Positions 52,634-62,099 are shown, counted from the first letter of the stretch. The stretch is DNA of 64,000 nucleotides from Nitrospira sp. (GCA_024760505.1 CP058931.1:1560001-1624000), one strand, 5' to 3'. Translations and numbers: made by a program. Notes: generated from the letters alone by a model not told the origin.

Positions 52634-53206
52634 ATGGTCCGCGAGTCATCGGGTGCCGACATTCCAATCAACCTTCCCAACAGTCTCACGGTCCTCAGAA
52701 TTCTCCTTGTTCCCGTCTTCGTGGGGTTTTTGCTCTACGAATACTATGATTATGCCCTCGTGACATTATTAGTCGCGGCGGTGACCGATGGCCTGGATGG
52801 GGCCATTGCCCGTATCACCGATCAGCGCACTCGCCTCGGAGAGTATCTCGATCCTCTGGCTGACAAACTACTCCTCATGTCGGCCATCGTGACCTTATCT
52901 GTTCTCCACTTTATTCCGATCTGGGCGGTGATTCTTGTGGTGAGTCGTGACGCCATTCTCCTCACGGGGACCATATTGGCTAATTTAACGGAAATCGACA
53001 TTGATATTACTCCCACCTGGTTGGGAAAGGGTACCACTTTTGCCCAAATTTGCTATGTCATCATAGTGATACTCTTTGCGACCGGGCGTGTTCCTTCCGA
53101 AAGCATCATTCCCTTTCTCTCGGTAATGGTTATCCTGACAACCGGTTCTGGTGTGCATTATCTATTCCGGGGAATTCAACGGCTTAATTCTTCAGGCAAG
53201 AAATAA
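52634..53206 (+). CDS. pgsA: CDP-diacylglycerol-glycerol-3-phosphate 3-phosphatidyltransferase
   Basis: This integral membrane enzyme makes phosphatidylglycerophosphate, the first committed step to phosphatidylglycerol and cardiolipin. The 190-residue product has the CDP-alcohol phosphotransferase motif D55-G-x2-A-R-x8-G69-x3-D73-x3-D77 (DGLDGAIARITDQRTRLGEYLDPLADK), and four to six hydrophobic segments. It begins NLPNSLTVLRILLVPVF, typical of PgsA. It ends just before pilB (14 bases apart), probably one transcript. Confidence 0.92.
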   Translation: MVRESSGADIPINLPNSLTVLRILLVPVFVGFLLYEYYDYALVTLLVAAVTDGLDGAIARITDQRTRLGEYLDPLADKLLLMSAIVTLSVLHFIPIWAVILVVSRDAILLTGTILANLTEIDIDITPTWLGKGTTFAQICYVIIVILFATGRVPSESIIPFLSVMVILTTGSGVHYLFRGIQRLNSSGKK

Positions 53207-53220
53207 GGGTAAACAGGAGG

Positions 53221-55044
53221 ATGCAGTTGAATCGAGAGCGAGTGGGCCTACAGTTAGTGGACGCGAAAGTGATCTCTTCAGATGATTTGTCTCAGGCGCT
53301 TGATATTCAGCAGGGAGAAGGAGGGCGCCTCGGGAGCATTCTGGTTCGGATGGGGGTTCTTTCTGAATCCACCTTATTGGAGTTTCTCAGCCAGCACTAT
53401 GGAGTTGCCACCGTAGAATTGTCTACGTGCTCGATTGACGGGAGTCTTCGGGGGTTGGTTCCTTATGACGTTGTCTGCCGACACCTCGTTTTGCCGGTTC
53501 GGAAAACCACTTCACGACTGAGTCTGGCTATGGCCGACCCCACGAATGCGTCTTTGTTAGATGATTTGCGATTCCGGACAGGGTTGCACATTATCCCCAT
53601 GGTGGCTACCGAATCGGATTTGCGGACGGCGATCTCCCATTTGTATGGCCAGGGCCCAGATGGATCTTCCTTAACTACAGAATCTATGAAAAACGATGAG
53701 GAGGATACTTTCAAAAACTGGGGAAATGGCGACCGGATTTCACCCAATTCGATGGGAAAGCCCGTTGGCCCTGTCTGTGCCTCTTCTAACGGTTTGCATG
53801 ATCAAGAAAGATCTATAATGCTTCAAGAAAAAGCAGAAATGCCTCGAATGAAGCGTCATGTGAAAATTGATAAAGATTCTTCAGCTGTGGAGGTTGTGAA
53901 TGGGCTCGTGCAGCAGGCCATTGAAATGGAGGCGAGTGATATTCATATTGAGCCGATGGAGACCATGATCCGGGTTCGCTTTCGGTTGGATGGCGTCTTG
54001 TGCCCGATTCAAAATCTACCTAAAGATCTTCATCAGGCATTACTCGCCAGGGTGAAAATTCTTTCCGATCTGGATATTGCGGAGCGTCGGTTACCCCAAG
54101 ATGGGCGGATGAAGATAGAGGGCTTTCCCCACGTCGATATTCGAGTGGCCATTCTGCCCTGTTTATTTGGGGAAAAAGCGGTCCTGCGTCTCTTGAATCA
54201 GTCAGGGCTTGCTCTACATTTAACCAATATCGGGCTTAGCCAGCCTGATTTGGACCGGTTGACGACGGCTCTGGAAAATCCCTATGGGATGATTCTGGTG
54301 ACGGGGCCAACGGGGAGCGGGAAGACAACAACCCTCTATAGCGCGTTACAATTTCTGAATACTCCTCAGATGAATATTGTCACTGTCGAAGATCCCGTGG
54401 AATACCAAATCCAGGGCATCAATCAGATGCAAATTCATGAAGAGATTGGATTGAATTTTGCCGCCGGGCTGCGTGCTTTTTTGCGGCAGGATCCTGACGT
54501 CATGATGGTGGGGGAAATTCGTGATCGGGAAACCGCGCAAATCGCGATTCAGGCTTCTCTGACTGGCCATCGGGTTCTTTCGACCCTGCATACCATGAAT
54601 GCCCCAGGGGCGATTACCCGGCTTATCGATATGAGCATTGAGCCGTTTTTGGTGTCTTCCGCCGTCTCGCTCATTGTGGGCCAACGATTAGTGCGGAAAA
54701 TTTGTGATCATTGTCGGGAGCTGGAGCCGGTATCTCAATTTCAGCTGCAGGAGCTGGGTTTTGATGAGGATGCGCTCGGGGCGGTTCAGGCGATGAAAGG
54801 GCGTGGGTGTGTATCCTGCCATCAGACCGGATTTAAAGGACGCATGGCCTTATTTGAGACCCTGCCGATTTTTGAAGGGCTGCATGAAAAAATTTTGGCA
54901 CGGGCCTCGACGAATGACTTGATAACCTGTGCGATAGGCGAAGGATTTCGCACGCTTAGACAAGCGGGGATGGCGGCAGTTCAAGGTGGCTTGACGACTG
55001 TTGGTGAGGTGTTTGCCGAAACCAGATCTGATGTTTTTGTGTAG
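53221..55044 (+). CDS. pilB: Type IV pilus assembly ATPase PilB
   Basis: PilB drives pilus extension. The 607-residue product has an N-terminal MshEN-like domain (about 1-145) and a long linker. The ATPase core has Walker A GPTGSGKTTTLYSAL (near 362), the Asp box region EDPVEYQIQGINQMQI, Walker B VGEIRDRETAQIA, the His box LTGHRVLSTLHTM, and the zinc-binding cysteines CDHCREL and CVSCHQTG. It is followed by pilT and pilC, a common order. A GspE type II secretion ATPase is the alternative, but the pilT neighbour favours the pilus role. Confidence 0.9.
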   Translation: MQLNRERVGLQLVDAKVISSDDLSQALDIQQGEGGRLGSILVRMGVLSESTLLEFLSQHYGVATVELSTCSIDGSLRGLVPYDVVCRHLVLPVRKTTSRLSLAMADPTNASLLDDLRFRTGLHIIPMVATESDLRTAISHLYGQGPDGSSLTTESMKNDEEDTFKNWGNGDRISPNSMGKPVGPVCASSNGLHDQERSIMLQEKAEMPRMKRHVKIDKDSSAVEVVNGLVQQAIEMEASDIHIEPMETMIRVRFRLDGVLCPIQNLPKDLHQALLARVKILSDLDIAERRLPQDGRMKIEGFPHVDIRVAILPCLFGEKAVLRLLNQSGLALHLTNIGLSQPDLDRLTTALENPYGMILVTGPTGSGKTTTLYSALQFLNTPQMNIVTVEDPVEYQIQGINQMQIHEEIGLNFAAGLRAFLRQDPDVMMVGEIRDRETAQIAIQASLTGHRVLSTLHTMNAPGAITRLIDMSIEPFLVSSAVSLIVGQRLVRKICDHCRELEPVSQFQLQELGFDEDALGAVQAMKGRGCVSCHQTGFKGRMALFETLPIFEGLHEKILARASTNDLITCAIGEGFRTLRQAGMAAVQGGLTTVGEVFAETRSDVFV

Positions 55045-55068
55045 GGACGTCAGAAGAACGGATGCCCA

Positions 55069-56181
55069 ATGGAATTAACTGCACTTCTAGGTGAATTGTG
55101 CCGGCAGGGCGGATCGGATTTGCACCTTGTTTCCGGCAGTGTGCCCCGCCTCCGTGTGGACGGGCATTTACGCCCGATGGAGTCGCCGACATTGACCAGC
55201 CAGGACATGTCTCAGTTAACCGCGAGTCTGTTGACCGAAGCACAGCATCAACAGGTAATGAAGACCGGAGCCTGGGATGGAGCCTACAGCGTGCCTGCTA
55301 TCGGTCGGTTTCGGGTTCATGTCTATACCCAGCAGGGATCCTTGGCCATGGCCATTCGAACAGTGTCCGGGAAGATTCCGACGTTTGAAGAATTAGGGCT
55401 ACCGCCCATTATTGAGGAATTGATGAGAAAGCCTCAAGGGCTGATTTTGGTAACCGGGCCGACCGGTAGCGGGAAAAGTACGACATTGGCCTCGATGTTG
55501 GATCATATAAATGAAGCGCGATCTGCCCATATTATTTCGTTAGAAGATCCCATTGAGATTCTGCATTCGCACAAAAAAAGTTTGGTATCTCAAATGGAAG
55601 TGGGTTCCGATGTCCGCGAATTCCAATCCGCACTGAAAGGTATCTTACGGCAGGATCCCGATGTGGTGTTTTTGGGGGAATTGCGAGATCTCGAGACCAT
55701 TCAGGCGGCTCTCACCATGGCTGAAACCGGACATCTGACGGTGGCCACTTTGCATACGAATTCCGCGATTCACACGCTGACACGATTGGTCTCGGTGTTT
55801 CCTTCCCACCAGCAACAAGAAATTCGTATCCAGTTGTCGATGGTGCTGGAAGGCATTCTGGCACAGAGGCTTTTGCCACGTTCAGAGGGAAGGGGAAGGG
55901 TTCTGGCCTTGGAAATTCTGATTACCTCTCCGGCAATTCGGAATCTGATTCGGGAAGACAAGATCCATCAAATGTATTCCATGATGCAAACAGGACAAGC
56001 TCAATATGGCATGCAGACCATGAATCAAGCGTTGGCCGACTTGGCTGGCCAGAGGGTGATATCCTCTGAACTCGCTATGGGACTCACAACACTTCCTGAT
56101 GAGTTATCCAAGCTATTGGAGCGCACGGGTCGGGAGCGATCCGGGGCGATGTCCTTGGCCAGGTTGCGTCCTCGGATGTAA
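55069..56181 (+). CDS. pilT: Type IV pilus retraction ATPase PilT
   Basis: PilT depolymerises pili and powers twitching motility. The 370-residue hexameric ATPase has an N-terminal GGSDLHLVSGSVPRLRVDG domain, Walker A GPTGSGKSTTLASML (near 130), Asp box LEDPIEILH, Walker B LGELRDLETIQAAL, and the His box ETGHLTVATLHTNSA. The usual AIRNLIRE retraction motif is present as PAIRNLIREDK. It lies 24 bases after pilB. Confidence 0.93.
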   Translation: MELTALLGELCRQGGSDLHLVSGSVPRLRVDGHLRPMESPTLTSQDMSQLTASLLTEAQHQQVMKTGAWDGAYSVPAIGRFRVHVYTQQGSLAMAIRTVSGKIPTFEELGLPPIIEELMRKPQGLILVTGPTGSGKSTTLASMLDHINEARSAHIISLEDPIEILHSHKKSLVSQMEVGSDVREFQSALKGILRQDPDVVFLGELRDLETIQAALTMAETGHLTVATLHTNSAIHTLTRLVSVFPSHQQQEIRIQLSMVLEGILAQRLLPRSEGRGRVLALEILITSPAIRNLIREDKIHQMYSMMQTGQAQYGMQTMNQALADLAGQRVISSELAMGLTTLPDELSKLLERTGRERSGAMSLARLRPRM

Positions 56182-56235
56182 ATGTCATTGAGAGCCTTCT
56201 TGATCTTCCACAGGGAAAGCGAGCAATAATTCGAA

Positions 56236-57468
56236 ATGCCGAGATTTGAATATCGTGCGAAAAATTTAGATGGACAAACGGTCCACGGAGAAGTCCTGGC
56301 TGCTACTTCCAGTGAGGCCTTGCAGCTTCTTCGTAGGCAGGACGTCTTGGTAACCGGTCTGCAGGAAAAAGTTGAAAGGGTATTCAATCTCAGTGGCCAG
56401 CTGACCGGCTGGAGCCGCCGGTGGAGCTGGAGAGGCGTGAGCAGTAAAGAATTGGTGGTTTTTACCCATCAGCTGGCAACGTTGATTCGTGCGGGTGTGC
56501 CTCTTTTGGAATGCCTGGACATTCTCTCCAGCGAAGCTGAAAACCCGACCTTGCAACAAGTGGTGAAACATATTCGAGAGGATGTGGAGGGCGGAACCTT
56601 GTTGGCTCATGCTTTAAAGCGCAACCCGACTGTCTTTAATGAATTTTACCGGAGTATGGTGGAAGTAGGAGAGACGACGGGTCGCTTGGACGAGAGTTTG
56701 ACCCAACTGGCAGTATACCTTGATAAACAGGCTCAGTTGCGGGCGAAAATTTTCTCTGGATTGGCGTATCCGGCTTTGCTCGTGGCTGTGGCGATGATTG
56801 TCCTGGTCTTTTTACTGATTTGGGTGGTCCCTCTTTTTTCTGGCTTATTCCAAGATATGGGCGAATCGCTTCCCTGGTTGACGCAAGTGGTGATTGACGT
56901 GGCTGAGGGGGTTCGGGATCACTTTTTTCTGTTGGCGGCATTTTGGGGAAGTTTAGTTATGGGTATTCGGTGGATCCTCAAAAATCCGAAGAGTCGACAG
57001 GCCATTGATGGGTGGGTGTTAGGTGTCCCCCTTTTGGGGTCCGTGATTCAAAAAGCGGCAACGGTGCGTTTTTCCAGAACATTGGGGTTTTTAGTTCGTC
57101 GTGGGGTTCCGTTGCTGTCGGCCTTGAGTGTGGCGGGAACGGTGACTGGAAATAAAATCTTTGAGCAAAGCATCAAGGTGGCGACTACAGCCGTTCAAGA
57201 TGGAATGCCACTTTCCGAGACCTTGAGGGCTGGCCATGTTTTTCCGCCGATGGTTCCCCAAATGATTAAAGTGGGAGAATCAACCGGTTCCATTGATGTT
57301 ATGCTGGAAAAAATTGCGGATCTTTTTGAGCAAGAGGTCGATCGAATGGTGGCCACGTTAACGTCGGTGTTAGAGCCCTGTATTATCTTGGTCGTAGGTT
57401 GTGGGATTGCCCTTGTCGTTGTGGCGATGTATCTTCCCATTTTTTCTATCGGTTCAGTTATTGGGTGA
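56236..57468 (+). CDS. pilC: Type IV pilus inner-membrane platform protein PilC
   Basis: PilC is the GspF-family platform that converts PilB/PilT motion into pilin movement. The 410-residue product has two GspF cytoplasmic domains (about 65-190, and 268-390). Each starts with VFTHQLATLIRAGVPLLECLDIL or RFSRTLGFLVRRGVPLLSALSVA. Three membrane segments are present (about 170-200, 222-245, 375-405), and the conserved MVEVGETTGRLDESL and MIKVGESTGSIDVML motifs are seen. IspE starts 18 bases later. Confidence 0.93.
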   Translation: MPRFEYRAKNLDGQTVHGEVLAATSSEALQLLRRQDVLVTGLQEKVERVFNLSGQLTGWSRRWSWRGVSSKELVVFTHQLATLIRAGVPLLECLDILSSEAENPTLQQVVKHIREDVEGGTLLAHALKRNPTVFNEFYRSMVEVGETTGRLDESLTQLAVYLDKQAQLRAKIFSGLAYPALLVAVAMIVLVFLLIWVVPLFSGLFQDMGESLPWLTQVVIDVAEGVRDHFFLLAAFWGSLVMGIRWILKNPKSRQAIDGWVLGVPLLGSVIQKAATVRFSRTLGFLVRRGVPLLSALSVAGTVTGNKIFEQSIKVATTAVQDGMPLSETLRAGHVFPPMVPQMIKVGESTGSIDVMLEKIADLFEQEVDRMVATLTSVLEPCIILVVGCGIALVVVAMYLPIFSIGSVIG

Positions 57469-57486
57469 GTCTGGAGGTTTTTCGTC

Positions 57487-58434
57487 ATGAGTGGGAGTGA
57501 TATATCTGTGACCGAAATCGTGGTGCGGGCACCGGCCAAGGTGAATCTGTTGATTCGGGTATTGGATCGATTGCCCAATGGGTATCATAATTTGTGGTCT
57601 CTCATGCATACGGTCGATGTCTTTGATCTCCTCCGAATTAGGCTAAACCCTGATCGGGAGGGTCTTGTCTTAACGTGTGGAGATGCTCCGTTACCCCTGG
57701 ATAAGGGAAATTTGGTTTATCGGGCGGCTGAATTGGTGCTTCAGCGTTCTGAAAAGAATGTAGGGGTTGATATTGAGCTAACCAAAGTTATTCCCTTGTC
57801 GGCTGGCCTGGGGGGTGGGAGTAGTGATGCCGCTGCCACTCTGTATGGCCTTACTCACTTGCTAGGGTTAAATTGGACTTTATCTGACTTGTGTGAGGCG
57901 GGTGCAACACTTGGAAGTGATATTCCATTTTTTTTTAAAGCACCTTGTGCAGTGGTCCAGGGGTGGGGCCAGGAAGTGACGGCCTGTTCTCTCAAAGGCG
58001 AACGGTGGGTCGTTCTCGTCAATCCCGGCTTTCCGATTCAGACAAAATGGGCATATAAACAGCTGTCCTCCCAACGGGAGGCCGTCAGACCTTTAGGTGA
58101 ATTTACGAAGAGAATAGATCGTGAATTGAGCCTTTCCTGGGAGGAAGTGATCGGGATAATGGAAAATGATTTTGAACCGCCGTTGTTTCCGTTTTATCCT
58201 ATTTTGGGATTCATTAAAGACACTTTGCTTTCCTTTGGGGCTCAAGCCGCACTATTATCAGGTAGTGGAGCCACCGTATTTGGGATTTTCCGCACTCAGG
58301 AAGAAGCCCGGCAGGCTTCCACCCGATTGCGCCATGATACGAGCTGGAAAATCTTTGATATCCCGATGGGTTCGACTGATTTACCTCATGACCCATTCCA
58401 TGTTGGCTCGTCTTCTCAGGTTTCCAAAGTGTAA
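57487..58434 (+). CDS. ispE: 4-diphosphocytidyl-2-C-methyl-D-erythritol kinase IspE
   Basis: IspE is the ATP-dependent kinase of the MEP isoprenoid pathway, making the precursor of undecaprenyl phosphate and quinones. The 315-residue product has VRAPAKVNLLIRVLDRLPNGYHNLWSLM and the GHMP kinase ATP loop PLSAGLGGGSSDAAATL. It also has LGSDIPFFF and the C-terminal ALLSGSGATVFGIF block. Length and order are normal; ispE-prs is a common bacterial pair. Confidence 0.94.
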   Translation: MSGSDISVTEIVVRAPAKVNLLIRVLDRLPNGYHNLWSLMHTVDVFDLLRIRLNPDREGLVLTCGDAPLPLDKGNLVYRAAELVLQRSEKNVGVDIELTKVIPLSAGLGGGSSDAAATLYGLTHLLGLNWTLSDLCEAGATLGSDIPFFFKAPCAVVQGWGQEVTACSLKGERWVVLVNPGFPIQTKWAYKQLSSQREAVRPLGEFTKRIDRELSLSWEEVIGIMENDFEPPLFPFYPILGFIKDTLLSFGAQAALLSGSGATVFGIFRTQEEARQASTRLRHDTSWKIFDIPMGSTDLPHDPFHVGSSSQVSKV

Positions 58435-58449
58435 ATTCAGTGATTTGAG

Positions 58450-58478
58450 TTGACAAGCCGCCAATCGTAGAATTACCT
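58450..58478 (+). promoter_or_regulatory. Weak candidate promoter upstream of prs
   Basis: TTGACA (58450-58455) is followed after 17 bases by TTACCT (58473-58478). The -35 is perfect, but the -10 is poor, so this is only a candidate for the prs-rplY-pth transcript. The 112-base gap has no tRNA, although a tRNA-Gln lies here in some other bacteria. Confidence 0.3.
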
Positions 58479-58546
58479 TTGCTCTGCTTTTTTTCCTGAA
58501 AATCTGCTACGGTTCAGGTTCACCTAGGCAAGTCGAGACTACCACC

Positions 58547-59488
58547 ATGCTCAGAGATTTAAAGTTGATCACGGGTAACTCCAACCTTGCGTTGGCCAGA
58601 GAAATTGCCCAGTATATTGGGCAGGATTTGAGTCAGGCAACGGTTACAACCTTCAGTGATGGGGAGATCAGGGTTAGAATTGATGAGAATGTGCGGGGAG
58701 GCGATGTTTTTCTGATTCAATCCTGCTGCCACCCGGTGAATACATCGATTATGGAGTTGTTGCTCCTGATCGATGCGGTCAAGCGATCATCAGCTTCCAG
58801 GATCACGGCGGTCATTCCTTATTACGGATATGGGAGGCAAGATCGAAAAGATCAACCCCGAGTGCCCATTAGTGCTAAATTAATTGCGGATTTGATCACC
58901 GCGGCCGGCGCGAATCGGATTCTAACCATGGATCTTCATGCCGGACCGATTCAAGGATTCTTCAATATTCCTGTTGATCATCTTTATGCCATGCCTGTGT
59001 TGTTGGACTATATTAAAAAGCAAAATGTTTCTGATTTGGTGATCGTTTCCCCTGATGCGGGAGGGGTCGAGCGAGCGAGAGCATTTGCCAAACGACTGAA
59101 TTCCTCTCTCGCGATTATCGATAAGCGGCGGGAATCGCCGAATCAGGCTGAAGTGATGAATATTATTGGTGATGTTCAGGATAAGCATGCATTATTGTTT
59201 GATGACATGATTGATACGGCGGGAACCATTGTCCAGACAGCTCAAACCTGTATGGATAACGGAGCGTTGTCGGCTTGGGCTGGGAGTACCCATGCAGTCC
59301 TGTCTGGTCCAGCACTGGAGAGGTTGCAATCGTCTTGTCTCCGTGAGGTAATGGTGACAAACACCATTCCTTTAAATGGGAAGGATCAGCAATGTCCAAA
59401 ATTAAAGACTCTCACCGTTGCTCCTTTGTTGGGTGAGGCGATTTTGAGGATTCATCGTGAAGAGTCGGTGACATCCTTGTTTGTATAA
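58547..59488 (+). CDS. prs: Ribose-phosphate pyrophosphokinase
   Basis: Prs makes PRPP from ribose 5-phosphate and ATP for nucleotide, histidine and tryptophan synthesis. The 313-residue product has the catalytic flexible-loop region YYGYGRQDRKD, the PRPP-binding region DLHAGPIQGFFNIPVDHLYA and VVIVSPDAGGVERARAFAKRL-like VSPDAGGVERA. The ribose phosphate loop is DDMIDTAGT. Length and motifs match class I enzymes. It is followed by rplY 45 bases later. Confidence 0.96.
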   Translation: MLRDLKLITGNSNLALAREIAQYIGQDLSQATVTTFSDGEIRVRIDENVRGGDVFLIQSCCHPVNTSIMELLLLIDAVKRSSASRITAVIPYYGYGRQDRKDQPRVPISAKLIADLITAAGANRILTMDLHAGPIQGFFNIPVDHLYAMPVLLDYIKKQNVSDLVIVSPDAGGVERARAFAKRLNSSLAIIDKRRESPNQAEVMNIIGDVQDKHALLFDDMIDTAGTIVQTAQTCMDNGALSAWAGSTHAVLSGPALERLQSSCLREVMVTNTIPLNGKDQQCPKLKTLTVAPLLGEAILRIHREESVTSLFV

Positions 59489-59533
59489 ATTAGCTAACTG
59501 TTCATTCACTCTCATTTAGAAAAGGGCAAGACG

Positions 59534-60253
59534 ATGAAATATGAACTTGAAGTTGAAAAACGGGATCAGGCTGGAAAAGGCGTGGCGCGGCAACTACGGC
59601 GACAAGGGAAAATTCCTGGAGTTCTATACGGAGGAGGGAAGTCTGAATTTGTGACCATGGACCACAAGACGGCCCGCAATCTGGTGATTTCTCAGGTTGG
59701 CCACACTGGGTTGCTGACTGTTCGGATTTCCGGGGGGCAAGAACGGATCGCCGTCCTTCAAGACCACCAAATTGATCCCATTACCGGGGCGATTCTACAT
59801 GTGGACCTCTTTGAAGTCTCGATGAAAAAAGCTATTCGCGTTAAAGTCCCCGTGACGATTACCGGAGAAGTCCCTGTTGGTGTGAAAGAGGGGGGTATTT
59901 TGCATCAGGTGATGCGCGAACTTCATATTGAGTGTTTACCGGCTCAAATTCCGGATCATATTGAAATCGATGCGTCAGGATTTGGGATTGGTGATGGTAT
60001 GCATGTGAAAGAAGTTACGGTCCCGACAGGTCTCAAGATTTTGGATGACGAGGATCTCATGGTTGCCCATGTCGCCACGAAGATGTCTGAAGCGAAGCTA
60101 GAGTCCCTCTTGGCTCGCGAGGTGGCTGAAGGGGTGGCTCCTGTTGCCACTGCAGAAAAAGCTGCAGAGGTGGCTGCCACTGGAGGGGCTGTGGCGGCGG
60201 CAGATAAAACGAAGGCCGCATCAGATAGTAAAGCGAAGGAAGGCAAGAAGTAG
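59534..60253 (+). CDS. rplY: Large ribosomal subunit protein bL25 (long CTC form)
   Basis: bL25 binds 5S rRNA at the central protuberance. The N-terminal domain (about 1-95, KRDQAGKGVARQLRRQGKIPGVLYGG) matches RplY. A second TL5/CTC domain (about 96-190) follows and a 40-residue Ala/Lys-rich tail (VAPVATAEKAAEVAATGG onward) ends it, giving 239 residues rather than the 94 of E. coli. Long CTC forms are common outside the enterobacteria and some respond to general stress. Pth starts three bases later. Confidence 0.94.
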   Translation: MKYELEVEKRDQAGKGVARQLRRQGKIPGVLYGGGKSEFVTMDHKTARNLVISQVGHTGLLTVRISGGQERIAVLQDHQIDPITGAILHVDLFEVSMKKAIRVKVPVTITGEVPVGVKEGGILHQVMRELHIECLPAQIPDHIEIDASGFGIGDGMHVKEVTVPTGLKILDDEDLMVAHVATKMSEAKLESLLAREVAEGVAPVATAEKAAEVAATGGAVAAADKTKAASDSKAKEGKK

Positions 60254-60256
60254 ACT

Positions 60257-60835
60257 TTGCATGTGGTGGTGGGACTTGGAAATCCGGGAGAGTCCTACAG
60301 ATACACGCGACACAACCTGGGCTGGATGGTTCTTGAGCAGGCGGCGGATCGTTGGTGTGTGACTTGGGCCAAGCAGGAGGATGGGTTTCTCGGGCAAGGT
60401 GAAGTTAAGGGCTATCCGGTTTTGCTTCTTCTTCCACTTACGTGGATGAACCAAGCCGGGGTTGCGGTTCGGTCTGTTCTTCAGAAGTTGTCTCCCAATT
60501 CGCCTGATCTTATTGTTGTTCACGATGATCTGGACCTGTCTTTGGGAGTGCTCAAGATCAAAACGCGAGGTGGCGCTGGTGGCCATAATGGTCTGCGGTC
60601 TATTTTGTCCTGTCTGGAAACGGAAGAGTTCTCCAGGGTTAAGGTTGGCATAGGACGGCCTCAGAATAATGAGAGCCTTGCGAATTTTGTGCTTTCACCA
60701 TTTTCATCAGAAGAGTGGGAGCAGGTTGTCTCAATTCTTCCGAAAGCCGTTGATGCGTTGGAATGTCTTATTTGTGAAGGGCCGGGTATTGCCATGAATC
60801 GATTTCATGTGCGGTCCTCTGAGACAGGTCTGTAA
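60257..60835 (+). CDS. pth: Peptidyl-tRNA hydrolase
   Basis: Pth cleaves the ester of peptidyl-tRNA released prematurely from ribosomes. The 192-residue protein starts VVVGLGNPGESYRYTRHNLGW with catalytic His19 and has LPLTWMNQAG, the HDDLDLSLG aspartate block and the RGGAGGHNGLRSI loop. The frame opens with TTG 60257; GTG 60263 in the same frame is also plausible. The stop of rplY lies just upstream, so translation may be coupled. Confidence 0.94.
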   Translation: MHVVVGLGNPGESYRYTRHNLGWMVLEQAADRWCVTWAKQEDGFLGQGEVKGYPVLLLLPLTWMNQAGVAVRSVLQKLSPNSPDLIVVHDDLDLSLGVLKIKTRGGAGGHNGLRSILSCLETEEFSRVKVGIGRPQNNESLANFVLSPFSSEEWEQVVSILPKAVDALECLICEGPGIAMNRFHVRSSETGL

Positions 60836-61334
60836 ATATTTGTGTATGCCATTCCGCCTGGCAGAAGCGGATCAACCCATCCCGTTGAATTCGTGGGGTA
60901 GAGCTGAGGCAGCCTCTCTCATTTCCCGGCTCTTTGCATTAGGGAAATGACCTTGGTGCCTTAAAAAAGTTTCGAATGTGAGCGGATGTAATCTCGCCGA
61001 CAAGAATTAGTATTCATGTGGGCATTGAGATTAGATGAAGGGGTGAGTGAATTTTCGGCTGTTTATAAAGTGCCTTCTTTTAGATAGGGACCTGTTGACC
61101 GTTTTGGGTGGTGATATCAGAATTCGACCGTCTGCCGCTTGTTTGTAAGTGCCAAACAGCCCATCTTCACTGAGAAACCATGGCAGGCTTTTAGTTTCTG
61201 AATTGGCAGGTTCTATTCCTGAGAGGAGTTTGACACTCCAATTTACCCTATGGTAGCTTGTGTCCCCTTTTGTGATACAACACGATTGCTCTGCCTGAAA
61301 ACTAGAAAAATACTGTCAGAGGGAAAGGTTACGT
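60836..61334 (+). other. 499-base gap with candidate promoter, no gene or RNA found
   Basis: This gap lies between pth and rpsF. Many T-rich stretches are present but no tRNA, rRNA or clear attenuator hairpin can be seen. A ribosomal leader structure that binds bS6-bS18 is known in many bacteria in front of rpsF; I could not confirm its conserved CCG-loop motif here by eye. A covariance search would be useful. Confidence 0.35.
61230..61259 (+). promoter_or_regulatory. Candidate promoter for rpsF-ssb-rpsR
   Basis: TTGACA (61230-61235) is followed after 18 bases by TAGCTT (61254-61259). The -10 is weak but the -35 is perfect and the site is about 75 bases before the rpsF ATG, which fits a ribosomal-protein promoter. 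Confidence 0.4.
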
Positions 61335-61682
61335 ATGAAACTGTATGAATCACTGTGTATTCTTCGTCCCGTTCAAGCGGAAACAGAAAATGAGCGAGTG
61401 ATTGAAAAAATGAAGGAAGTCCTGAATCAGGCGGGAGCGAATATTTTAAAGTTGGATAATAGCGGGAAAAAGAAGCTGGCCTATGATATTCAACATGAGC
61501 GAAAGGGGACCTATATTACGGTTCAATTTGAAGGCCCCCCTACGGTCGTTTTTGAGTTGGAGCGCTTTCAGCGTATGGAAGATCAGGTGATGAAGTTTAT
61601 GACGGTACGGCTGAACCCAAGTGATTTGGTAGCAGTAGGTGAAGCAAGTGTGGAGGATGCAGAAGATGGTGGGATTCAATAA
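61335..61682 (+). CDS. rpsF: Small ribosomal subunit protein bS6
   Basis: bS6 binds the 16S rRNA central domain with bS18. The 115-residue protein has LYESLCILRPVQAE, the DNSGKKKLAYDIQHERKGTYI block and a C terminus VMKFMTVRLN followed by an acidic tail. AGAGGGAAAGG precedes the ATG. ssb overlaps its last 17 bases, so the two are coupled. Confidence 0.95.
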   Translation: MKLYESLCILRPVQAETENERVIEKMKEVLNQAGANILKLDNSGKKKLAYDIQHERKGTYITVQFEGPPTVVFELERFQRMEDQVMKFMTVRLNPSDLVAVGEASVEDAEDGGIQ

Positions 61683-62076
61683 AGTCATATTGATTGGAAA
61701 TCTGACTAGAGATCCCGAGCTTCGGTATACACCCAGCGGCACCCCTGTGGTTAATTTCCCGTTAGCGGTCAACCGTCGATATCGTCAGGCCGATGATCAA
61801 AAAGAAGAGGTATGTTATGTTGATATTGTCGTGTTTGGACGACAAGCTGAACATTGTGGTCAGTACCTCAATAAAGGTGACGGGGCCATCGTTGATGGTC
61901 GCCTACAACAACGGCGGTGGGAAACGGACGACGGGCAGAAGAGAAGCAAACATGAAGTCGTTGCTCAAACAGTAACGTTCTTGCCGAAAAAGTCCTCCTC
62001 GGGTACCTCTGGGGCAGGAGTGAGTGAGGAGTCTACTTATGATCCGGAAGAGTATTATCCAGACCCCATGCCCTAA
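61666..62076 (+). CDS. ssb: Single-stranded DNA-binding protein SSB
   Basis: SSB covers single-stranded DNA in replication and repair. The 136-residue protein has the OB-fold start GFNKVILIGNLTRDPELRYTPSGTPVVNFPLAVNR, the core EEVCYVDIVVFGRQAEHCGQYLNKGDGAIVDGRLQQRRWE and an acidic tail. The tail ends EEYYPDPMP rather than the usual DDDIPF partner-binding tip, which is a notable variation. ATG 61666 has GGAGG nine bases ahead. The bS6-SSB-bS18 order is the standard one. Confidence 0.94.
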   Translation: MVGFNKVILIGNLTRDPELRYTPSGTPVVNFPLAVNRRYRQADDQKEEVCYVDIVVFGRQAEHCGQYLNKGDGAIVDGRLQQRRWETDDGQKRSKHEVVAQTVTFLPKKSSSGTSGAGVSEESTYDPEEYYPDPMP

Positions 62077-62099
62077 TTTTTAGCCTAGGAGAGGTTTCT

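Noticed and set aside
58435..58546. A tRNA-Gln between ispE and prs
   Set aside because: No acceptor-stem pairing or TTC-type T-loop is present in the 112 bases.
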